Below are positions 44,770 to 52,633 of a DNA stretch of 64,000 bases, piece after piece (position 1 is the stretch's first letter; each line of letters opens with the position of its first letter). Location: NCBI GenBank assembly GCA_036924285.1, contig JAYKYS010000011.1:6386001-6450000 (forward strand). The letters are read 5' to 3'. Position numbers and translations under genes: made by a program. This DNA comes from Asterella californica (taxonomy: Eukaryota; Streptophyta; Marchantiopsida; Marchantiales; Aytoniaceae). The notes beneath the pieces are model-generated. The model saw only the letters and a list, made by a program, of their open reading frames with translations, did no database searches and was not told the DNA's origin.

Positions 44770-45064
44770 ATAATCTGTATAGAGAAATTACCATCTCCAA
44801 CACCACAACAAGGACTACTCACAAACGGTCAAGCCAAACCCACTCTAAACGCGAAGAGAATCCGGGTTACACTCAACTAGACTATCCACCATAGCCTGGA
44901 GCTTGAAGACTCAACTCAAAGAACTAAGGCCTCCAAGCCCTACCTGCGAAGTTTACCCCTAGTGGGCTCTCTCTCCAACTCGCCCTAACGGCACTAACGG
45001 CCTTACCGGGATGCGCCACTTCGCACTCGGTCAACCTAGCCGAGGTGCCCAAACTGACGTGACA
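44664..45064 (-). repeat. 3' LTR of element C, truncated and rearranged
   Basis: It starts TGTCACGTCAG at 45,064 and follows the 5' LTR closely for about 295 bp, then departs at ...CAGATT. The remaining 106 bp (44,769-44,664) is a second copy of the sequence that precedes this LTR (45,172-45,067), differing at about one base, and ends in CA at the target duplication. The outer 1.6 kb of the LTR is absent. Confidence 0.8.
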
Positions 45065-45066
45065 GC

Positions 45067-45172
45067 TGTCGTGCGCATACACATCGCTACATAACATACA
45101 TCGCTGTCAGAGATACACCACACATACACATAACACATGAACGATGTCATACACATACACAAGTGTACCACA
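45067..45172 (-). repeat. 106-bp direct repeat, copy 1 (next to the polypurine tract)
   Basis: It begins immediately after the polypurine tract, starts TGTGGTAC and ends GCACGACA. Two bases (GC) separate it from the TGTCACG start of the LTR sequence. Confidence 0.9.
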
Positions 45173-45173
45173 A

Positions 45174-45183
45174 TCACCCCCCT
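45174..45183 (-). other. Polypurine tract of element C
   Basis: AGGGGGGTGA on the minus strand, 163 bases after the integrase stop. It lies one repeat unit upstream of the TGTCACG LTR start instead of next to it, which is unusual. Confidence 0.65.
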
Positions 45184-45345
45184 AACTCGCGGTTAGGTCC
45201 CTCTAACTCCAGATAGCTCCATATCCCAACTACGTGATACACACCTTCATGGGTGCAAGGATCAGGAGGCCGGGTGCTACATCGTCCCATCGTTAGTCGC
45301 CTGTCTGCAATCCATACCACGCAAATATCTAATTGACTATCTCCG

Positions 45346-46410
45346 CTATATACATCGAGGACAAACCCACCGTCCAGTAGGAACTACACTGAGAGGTGGA
45401 GTCAAACATGACATGTGCCAACCTCTCGAACAACCATCACACACCAACATACGGGCTGCTCCGCTAGCAGACCCACACAACATACACCTCAAGCCCGCGC
45501 GTACAATTGCTAAGCTTGGGTCAACGGTACCATCAATGTTGGGAAGATGACATGGCGCGCAATTGCGCACATGGTCCTTCCACACAACACCATCACGGCC
45601 CTCTAACATGAGTACTCCAGAAGGTAACACCTCACGCACTCGTAAAATAGTGCGCCCTACGGTCACGTCCAACGTCGTCGGTGCAGTCTGCTGTAGATAG
45701 ATATAATCGCCAGGATGAAACTTGCGAATCGACGGCCGATAACCTCCTCCTCGGATAGTCGCATATCGCAACGTGTCTCTATGCTGAGCAATCGCTAGGT
45801 TCTCAAAAGCCATATGCATAACTCTCCGAAATGTCTCTGCTCGTTGAGAACATGCTCTCACCCACATATCCGGGTCATCAAGGTCCAGCACCTCAACAGA
45901 ATCACGACGAATGGCCGAAGGTAGATCTAGATCTCGGTCATACAATAGAAAATACAGTGAGAAGGAAGCCAAAGACGCTTGTCGGCTGAAACGATAGCCC
46001 ATAGCCAACCATGGTAACTGCACATCCCAGTCTCCCAAGTGGCCCCTCTGCAAGCCATACTTGCGCAATCCTCTCTTCACCGTCTGAACTACCCTCTCTG
46101 CCAAACCATCCGCCTCAGGATGATCTCGAGATGTAGTCCGATGATCAATCAGGCCCTGATCACACAAGGCCTGAAACTCACCAAGGAACTCTGTACCTTG
46201 GTCTGTCAGCACTTCAGCTGGTGCTCCAAAACGACTTAGCACTCGATCTAAGAACGCATACGCTGTCCCTTCACTCGCCTTGTCTGGTAATGCCACCAAC
46301 TCAATCCACTTGGAGAAGTGCTCCACCATCACCAACACATACCGGTGGTGACGTACGGTCAACGGTAAGGGTCCCGCAAAATCCAAACTCCAACGGTAAC
46401 CCAACCCCAT
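45346..46410 (-). CDS. Element C integrase with C-terminal PHD finger
   Basis: Integrase inserts element DNA into chromosomes. This 354-codon segment carries the catalytic core: Asp10 (WSLDFAGPL), Asp70 (VLTDQGTEF) and Glu105 (ADGLAERVV), the last two 34 residues apart. A C-terminal DNA-binding part follows (FHPGDYIYLQQ, about 230-290). Residues 309-354 form a complete C4HC3 PHD finger: CMLC, CDGC, H-X2-C in GWHMSC, and a final CPRC, with a Trp before the last pair. PHD fingers generally read histone H3 tails, so integration-site targeting is the natural inference. The H2C2 zinc domain lies upstream, before an in-frame TAG at 46,429-46,431; the frame is otherwise continuous. The position and role match the chromodomain of chromoviruses, but the fold is different. 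Confidence 0.92.
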   Translation of the reverse strand: MGLGYRWSLDFAGPLPLTVRHHRYVLVMVEHFSKWIELVALPDKASEGTAYAFLDRVLSRFGAPAEVLTDQGTEFLGEFQALCDQGLIDHRTTSRDHPEADGLAERVVQTVKRGLRKYGLQRGHLGDWDVQLPWLAMGYRFSRQASLASFSLYFLLYDRDLDLPSAIRRDSVEVLDLDDPDMWVRACSQRAETFRRVMHMAFENLAIAQHRDTLRYATIRGGGYRPSIRKFHPGDYIYLQQTAPTTLDVTVGRTILRVREVLPSGVLMLEGRDGVVWKDHVRNCAPCHLPNIDGTVDPSLAIVRAGLRCMLCGSASGAARMLVCDGCSRGWHMSCLTPPLSVVPTGRWVCPRCI

Positions 46411-46428
46411 AATCGGTAAGGGGTGTAA

Positions 46429-48437
46429 CTATGGAGTAGGAGCATTAAACGATGCTCGTACTCGATCACAACCCACACATCGTGCGACAAACTGTTGCAC
46501 ATCGATGTGCATACCACGCCACCAATACTGTCCTTGGAGTAAGCTATGTGTACGCTTCACTCCAAAATGTCCCAACTCCTCATGGGCATGTCGTACTAAC
46601 TGTGCCCTCTGGGATGGATGTGGCACTATCCGTACTCTTCCATCACCCCACACTCGAAGTACATGTCGTCCTTCTCGTCGAAATCTCTTCGCTCGTTGAA
46701 GGACTCGATCTCGCTCCTTGGCACTTACTGTGCCTACTACCACACCAGTACGTAGATACTCCATCACGGTCACATCATCATGGATATCTCGCTGGTCTGG
46801 AACACCATCTCCACCCTTAGGATCTGGAGACTCATCATCTACTCTCTGACCAGAGAAAGATACGACTTGGCCCTCCATACTAGAGTTCATGGCCAACACA
46901 CAAAGAAAGGCAGATGCATGCCACCTTGGCACTATCTCCTCATCAACCTCGTCATGCCATCGAGCCCCAGTCTGATCCTGCTGACTCGTGCACGGGTTGC
47001 GACTCAACCCATCGGCATCTAGGTTTGCAACTCCAGGTCTATGTACTACCTGGAAGTCATACTCCTGTAAGATCAGAGCCCATCGTGCAAGCTTCCCTGT
47101 AAGCTTATCGGACTCCATCAACCACTTGAGCGGCTGGTGATCAGTGATGAGAGTAAAGGGGTTCCCAAACAGATAGCATCGAAAGTGTGCAACAGCCCAC
47201 ACTGCCACCAAACACTCTCCCTCATACGAACTATACCTCGCCTCCGCTGAATTATTGGAGCGACTGGCATATGCCACCACGAACTCCTTTTTCTCATCAT
47301 CATGCTGAGTCAGCACTGCTCCAAGTCCTAACATACTCCAATCTGTGTGCAGTTGGAAAGGACGCCCCCTAACGGGTCTCCTCAAGATGGGAGCAGATGT
47401 CAACCTATCCTTGAGCTCTACAAAAGCTCGCTCCTGCTCATCTCCCCACTGCCACTCCTGGTCCACCTTCATCAGCTTGGTCAACGGCTTCGCAATTGCA
47501 CTAAACCTTTTCACGTATCGACGATAGAAGTTCGCCAAACCAACAAATGCTCGAACTCGACTCACATCTGTGGGGCGCGGAATACGTGCAATAGCCTCAA
47601 CCTTCGTCTGTTGAACACCCAATCCACCTGGATAGATGATGTGGCCCAGATACTCTACCAACTCCTGGAAGAACTTACACTTCCCAGGGTGTAACTTCAA
47701 CCCATGAGCTCTCAACCGCTCAAACACATCCCGTAAGTGTCTCTCGTGCTCCTCCACTGTAGCACTATAGACTAAGATGTCGTCAATATAACATCTGACA
47801 AAATCCAATCCTGCTAAGATTCTGTCCATCACCCTTTGGAACTCAGCAGGGGCATTCTTCAACCCAAATGGTAAGAACCGCCACTGATACAAACAATCCT
47901 TGCCGTGAGAGTCAATTCCTCAGAATGCTGTCTTGGACTTATCTTCTTCTCTCACTGGCAACTGATGATACCCTGCTCGAAGATCCAAAGTACTGAAGAC
48001 CTTCACATGCCCCACTGCATCAAAGATCTCCTCAGGTGTCGGCATGGCATACTTATCGGACTTCGTCTGCCGATTGATAGGACGATAGTCCCCACACATC
48101 CGTCTATCTGTGTAGTTGCCATACATATCCTTCTTGGCTGACATAACTGTGGCAGATGCATACTCTCCATGCGACATCTCCACCAACCCAGCCTCCAACA
48201 AGTCTTGAGTCCGACTTGGATCAAAGCTCTCTCCATGTCACTGTATCTGTAAGGACGTCGAAAGATTGGCGTGTCATTAGCCAAGTCGATCCGTATACCA
48301 GGTCCTTTCAAGGTACCCAAATCCTTCATACTGAAGGCAAAACAATTCCTGTAGCTCTTCAGGAATCTTTGGACTCTTCGTCTCTCCTCTACTATAAGCT
48401 TGGGTCCAATCTCCGGCTCCCAAGTATCCTCTGTCAT
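46429..48437 (-). pseudogene. pol: Element C reverse transcriptase, RNase H and integrase zinc domain
   Basis: It starts near 48,437 (MTEDTWEPEIGPKLIVEERR). There is a one-base frame change at about 48,210-48,225 in front of LLEAGLVEMS, then MCGDYRPINRQTKSDKYAMP and FSTLDLRAGYHQLPV. A TGA at 47,920-47,922 follows KTAF, where a Trp codon is usual. The frame resumes with WRFLPFGLKNAPAEFQRVMD and the catalytic YIDD (about 47,790-47,779). RNase H is complete (LHTDWSMLGLGAVLTQ, SYEGECLVAVWA, LITDHQPLKWL, VANLDADGLSR). The segment ends with an H2C2 zinc domain (HAHEELGHFGVKRTH ... CVGCDRV) and a TAG at 46,429-46,431. An amber codon at 48,471-48,473 also separates it from the upstream ORF. RT copies the RNA; this copy needs readthrough or is dead. 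Confidence 0.93.
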
Positions 48438-48664
48438 CGTGCTAGAGGTAGAAGATGAAGTCGTTGACTGCTATCTTGTAGCCTCTGGAGCAGTTTCCTT
48501 CTGCTCACCACCAACAATCTCCACCGCTACTGTGCGAAAAGCTTCTGCAGTTCTAGCTGCAAGCTCCACACTCTCTCCTACGACATCCCATGATGTCCAA
48601 GGATGACGAACTCCACTTGCCTCGCCCCCAGCCTTTGCCTCCACCGACCCGATAGGCAAAGAGC

Positions 48665-51600
48665 TCAAGAGTGCTCGAGCAGTAACACCCGTCGATCGCA
48701 TCTGACGCTGCTCAGCCACTCCAAGGCTAACATCCATGTCAAGCAATTCAAGTCCATTGCTTGACCCAATACTTGACGACGTGAAGCCTCTGACACCGAA
48801 GCTATTGCCGTCGTACCCGTAGCGAAACCCATCGCTCGCTCTCTCTCATCGGCATTGGGCTCCACCAACTGCCGTAATTGAGCATCCCACACAAGCCCAA
48901 GTCCTCCATCTCTGTAAGCATGTGACGTTGGAAAGCTTACCAATGTGGGTAACGCTACCATGGGCCGTCCCACTAGGTTCACTACTGCCATGGGTGACCT
49001 ATCGACGACTCTCACTACTTGAGATCGTCGTCCTGCATCCAAGATGCTATCAACAGTGAGATGTGCTGGTCGTCTCACTCCATCGTGTGCTCGCTTAAGT
49101 ACCTCTCTCGGTAACAAGTTCGTCCACCACAACCGTGGACGATGTGCACGAGATCCTACTCTCGCTGCATCCAACAACACTGCTGGTCCAATCCAAGACC
49201 GCACTTGGTGCACACTCGTCATCGTCTGTGTATGAGCATCACCCAACAAAGGAACGTTCTCCAAGATGTACGCTGGAGAATCCACCTGATGCATCTGGAG
49301 ATGTCGTAAGATCCGTAACATCTCCCAGAACATCCTAGATCGCGGGTCATGTAAACCCTGACCTCTCCCAGCACGCGTGTGACCTTGACATGGCCATCCG
49401 GCTATCACCAAGTGAATGGTGCCAACAAACGTAAGATCCTGCGCCCCCAGCAGCAAAATATCCGACGGTAATGCTTGCTGGTATCCTCTAACAGCTGATA
49501 TGGGCAACAACTCAGGATATCTCTGCACCAAACGTGCCACATGTCGCAATGAGATGCGTCTCGCAATCTCATCTCTCTCCACATACAAGTATCGCTGTAC
49601 TTGTATGCCTGCCTGCAATACTGCAGCCAAACCTGTGCTGATACCTCCAAACAGCTCCAGCACACATACACCCTCCTCTGGATACTGCCATACAATGGGA
49701 GTCGTATCCAACGGTGATAAGGTCACAGGGCCAGTAGCAGGAACAACCCTTTGTTCCTCTACTGGTGGTACAAAAGCTTCCCTCCAAGCCTCCTGCACCA
49801 ACTGATCAGCATACTGCTGCAACTCTCCACTTGAACTCCAGAGTGGAACATCCAAGGCAGATGGTACTAACGTAGACATGTTAGGCATGTCCTCCACCTC
49901 CTCAAAGACCGGAGTATCCTCCGCATGGGCATTGCCCTCCAACAACTCGCCCGACCAAGTGATGACCGAACTGAACCCTGCAACGGATGCCATCGTCCCT
50001 GGTGTAGGCTCCGTCGTCCCAACTCTAGCACTGAACCGCACTGGTAAGCGGCTCACTCGTCCCTCACCGGACTGCCAACCTGGTCTGTAAGATGCTGTCT
50101 CCGCCCAATAGTCGATCACGAACCCCATAGGGTACAACACAGCACCTCCCACCAATACATCATAAGACTCTGCGGCTGTAACGATGGCCTTGGCCCTCAC
50201 CATAGAGCCATCCGTGGGGTGATCTGGCCGAACTCTCACCGTCAACATCTCACGTGTCATGTGCAGAGCCGTACCTCCTGATCCCCCTAGAGATGTCTGC
50301 AACTGGAATGGACATCTCTCTATCTCGGACTTCTTTAGACCCAAACCAATACACGCCGCCTTTTCCAACATCAACGGTTGGGCTCCAGAGTCTAACAAGA
50401 CCTTTTGGGGTCGATACACTTTCCCTGAAGGTGCCACCAAACAGAAGATACCACTTCTGTTGTCCAACAACACCACACCTGGTGCCAAACTAGCACGGTC
50501 AATCGCCGGCCTAGCTGGTAACTCATCTAACTTAGCAGCCGCCGCTTGCCAAGTACCACTAGTAGCTGTCCTGATCCTCGACTCCATGGACACGTCTACC
50601 GCCTCTCGCTGAACTACTTCAGCACTAGAGGTAACTACATCCTCGCTCTCACTGAGCGTGGCCGCCAACTGGAACACTGGAGCCAAGTTGACTCCCAATG
50701 CCCTCATATCCGTGGCTGAGAATAGTGGGGCTCGCAAAACTGCTGTAGCCGCCCCCAACATCGGGTTCGACGTCACATCCACAGACGTCGAAGGTGGACT
50801 CACATCACACCCACTCCTGGATGTCGATGCCTCCAACTCTACTGCACCATCGGTAAGTCGTTTAGGAACCATAGATGTGGTCCTCAACGCCTCCGATAAC
50901 GTGAACGACTGGGGAAGCCTGGCTTGTCTACCAGCCTCCCCGTGTTGTGGATCCAACTCCACTGACGCACCTCGTGGCTCAGAGGCACGTACTGCACCTC
51001 TAGTCACTGCCGCAGATGCCTCAATCTGCGCCACACCAGCCATGAAGTCGAAGTCACCTCCTTCTCCTCCATAAGACGTGAAAGCCTCTGTTCCACCTGA
51101 TCTCCGCTGAGCCATAGCCATACTAGCTATCCTCTGCTCCAACTGCTCAATCCGAGCAGCCATACTTGCTTCTGACGTCGTAGCAGACGATGGACCGACC
51201 GGTCCTCTCCCAGGTGCTAGACCTCTACCTCTAGCTCGACCACCACGGCCTCCCTGAGCTCCTCCGCCTCGTCCACAATCAGCCTTCCCTTGCCGCAACT
51301 CGGGATGGAGATCAAAACAACGGTCACTACTGTGACCAGGTCGTCCGCAATGCTCACATTGCCTAGGTACTGCTTGAGACGTCCCTGATGTCCCTGACGT
51401 CTCATAACCTCTCCTCTGTGGACAGTCCCTCTGCTGATGAGGACCATCACACGTCCAACAAGGACCCGCTTGCTGCTGACTAGAGAAGGACGGCATGGGC
51501 TTCTGCCCACCAGATCCTCCCACCTCCCTGAGATCGCGACTGCTCCGCACGATCCTTACCACCACCACCACCACGCTGTTACGTAGCCTGTGATCCTCGA

Positions 51601-51742
51601 GAAGAGGTGGTCGCTCCATGTGGTGTCTCCTTGCTGAACCCAGCAACCACCACCCTCTCCTCCACCATGTTGAGCTCAATCCGCTCAGCCAGACTAAAGA
51701 CAACCGCCAACGTCGGAGCGGTATCTCTAAGAAGAGTAGCAT
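48665..51742 (-). CDS. Element C ORF2: zinc knuckles, protease and C5-cytosine DNA methyltransferase
   Basis: One open frame of 1,025 codons. The first 65 or so codons overlap gag in another frame and are probably not translated. CCHC knuckles lie at 95-107 and 129-142, a Gly/Arg-rich linker at 157-180, and a retropepsin with catalytic VLLDSGAQPL (Asp451). Then comes a full methyltransferase domain, about 691-1010 (49,672-48,713). It has motif I VLELFGGISTGLAA (AdoMet binding), motif IV GWPCQG with catalytic Cys785, motif VI ENV (828-830), motif VIII HRPRLWW (867-873), an ERERAMGF segment (966-973) and motif X VLGQAMDLN (991-999). Motif I followed by AGIQVQRYLYVERD resembles the DNMT3 family more than CMT or DNMT1. 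Predicted to methylate cytosine in DNA. No PWWP, ADD, BAH or chromodomain is attached. The frame ends at 48,665, and downstream pol is in another frame. Cytosine methyltransferases in retrotransposons have been reported from charophyte algae and dinoflagellates (from memory), so the family is known while this arrangement may not be. Confidence 0.93.
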   Translation of the reverse strand: MLLFLEIPLRRWRLSLVWLSGLSSTWWRRGWWLLGSARRHHMERPPLLEDHRLRNSVVVVVVRIVRSSRDLREVGGSGGQKPMPSFSSQQQAGPCWTCDGPHQQRDCPQRRGYETSGTSGTSQAVPRQCEHCGRPGHSSDRCFDLHPELRQGKADCGRGGGAQGGRGGRARGRGLAPGRGPVGPSSATTSEASMAARIEQLEQRIASMAMAQRRSGGTEAFTSYGGEGGDFDFMAGVAQIEASAAVTRGAVRASEPRGASVELDPQHGEAGRQARLPQSFTLSEALRTTSMVPKRLTDGAVELEASTSRSGCDVSPPSTSVDVTSNPMLGAATAVLRAPLFSATDMRALGVNLAPVFQLAATLSESEDVVTSSAEVVQREAVDVSMESRIRTATSGTWQAAAAKLDELPARPAIDRASLAPGVVLLDNRSGIFCLVAPSGKVYRPQKVLLDSGAQPLMLEKAACIGLGLKKSEIERCPFQLQTSLGGSGGTALHMTREMLTVRVRPDHPTDGSMVRAKAIVTAAESYDVLVGGAVLYPMGFVIDYWAETASYRPGWQSGEGRVSRLPVRFSARVGTTEPTPGTMASVAGFSSVITWSGELLEGNAHAEDTPVFEEVEDMPNMSTLVPSALDVPLWSSSGELQQYADQLVQEAWREAFVPPVEEQRVVPATGPVTLSPLDTTPIVWQYPEEGVCVLELFGGISTGLAAVLQAGIQVQRYLYVERDEIARRISLRHVARLVQRYPELLPISAVRGYQQALPSDILLLGAQDLTFVGTIHLVIAGWPCQGHTRAGRGQGLHDPRSRMFWEMLRILRHLQMHQVDSPAYILENVPLLGDAHTQTMTSVHQVRSWIGPAVLLDAARVGSRAHRPRLWWTNLLPREVLKRAHDGVRRPAHLTVDSILDAGRRSQVVRVVDRSPMAVVNLVGRPMVALPTLVSFPTSHAYRDGGLGLVWDAQLRQLVEPNADERERAMGFATGTTAIASVSEASRRQVLGQAMDLNCLTWMLALEWLSSVRCDRRVLLLEHS

Positions 51743-52502
51743 CTCTAACTCTCCTACGCAGCTCCCGGTCTAGTATCCCATACCAGAACTGGACTGCCTG
51801 TGCTTCCGTCACCCCTTGGGTAACGCTGATCAACCGCCTCATGCGAGTAAACGCCTCGCGTAGGCTCTCTCCAGTCTTCCGCTGGAACTCCTGCAGACTC
51901 CTCAACTTGTCGGTCCGCACACCCTGATAGTTCTTCCTCAAACATTGGAAGAACTGAACCACAGGGTTAAACCCTGGTGGTATCCCGCTCACACTACCAC
52001 CTGCTCCACTACTTGTGGATGTACCGGTAGTAGGTACTCCGCCACCTGTGGCTGCACCACTGCTACTGGCACCCAAACTCGTAGGTGCTACGCCTCCCGA
52101 AACTGCGCCAGTAGTGATAGAAACGTAGTTGGGAGACCAATGTTGTCTCCACAACTCGATCTCAACACTGTAATCTCGCCTGAACTCATGATAATCGTCC
52201 ATCGGCGGTCCCTCCAAGTGTTGGAACAAACCCTTCCACGCCATGAAGGGTGTAAACAGCTGTGGGTTCCGCATCTGCTGCAGATCGCACCAACTGTCAA
52301 ACTCCTGGATGAAGTCATCCAGCTCAATGGTACCAACTGTACCCGAGTAACGTCGAGGCCCCTTCGTGGCCCCATAGATCTCGTCCATGTCCCACAACAA
52401 CGGTGTGGTGACACTAGACTCACCACCAGAAAACGCGATGTCTGCGTCTGACTCGTCCTCTGGAACAACCGACGGCAATGGTGTAGATAGTCGGTACCTC
52501 AC
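51579..52502 (-). CDS. gag: Element C gag
   Basis: A 307-codon frame with an acidic N-terminus (EDESDADIAFSGGESS), a gag core beginning YSGTVGTIELDDFIQEFDSW, a Gly/Ser/Thr-rich linker (about 130-175), and a second helical block typical of Ty3 gag (LQEFQRKTGESLREAFTRMR ... VQFWYGILDRELRRRVRD). It ends at TAA 51,579-51,581. The zinc knuckles are in the overlapping ORF2 frame, so gag continues there by readthrough plus a frame change, or a mutation split them. The first codon of the open frame is GTG. Upstream codons stay open to a TAG near 52,576, so the true start is unknown. Confidence 0.85.
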   Translation of the reverse strand: MRYRLSTPLPSVVPEDESDADIAFSGGESSVTTPLLWDMDEIYGATKGPRRYSGTVGTIELDDFIQEFDSWCDLQQMRNPQLFTPFMAWKGLFQHLEGPPMDDYHEFRRDYSVEIELWRQHWSPNYVSITTGAVSGGVAPTSLGASSSGAATGGGVPTTGTSTSSGAGGSVSGIPPGFNPVVQFFQCLRKNYQGVRTDKLRSLQEFQRKTGESLREAFTRMRRLISVTQGVTEAQAVQFWYGILDRELRRRVRDATLLRDTAPTLAVVFSLAERIELNMVEERVVVAGFSKETPHGATTSSRGSQAT

Positions 52503-52619
52503 CCCACTCCGTGTATATCCACTGTCCGAGAAGTCCCCACCAGAACCTCCCGAGAACTCTGTGATGAGAGAATCCCGCTAACACACTCCCCAGCTGGAAT
52601 GTCGCAATCCCCGTCACCA

Positions 52620-52631
52620 CCGTAACCACCA
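52620..52631 (-). other. Candidate primer-binding site of element C
   Basis: TGGTGGTTACGG starts two bases after a plausible LTR end (TTAGGCA). It begins with TGG, as any tRNA 3'-CCA complement must. I cannot name the tRNA, so this is tentative. Confidence 0.35.
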
Positions 52632-52633
52632 CT

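Noticed and set aside
44664..45172. The 106-bp units as LTRs of a miniature retrotransposon
   Set aside because: They have TG...CA ends and flank about 300 bp, but that interior is plainly element C LTR sequence, and the target duplication is shared with the far end of C.
48665..51742. Methyltransferase as a host gene that the retroelement merely inserted next to
   Set aside because: It is in the same uninterrupted frame as the zinc knuckles and retropepsin, with gag before it and RT after it on the same strand inside the target-duplication-flanked unit.
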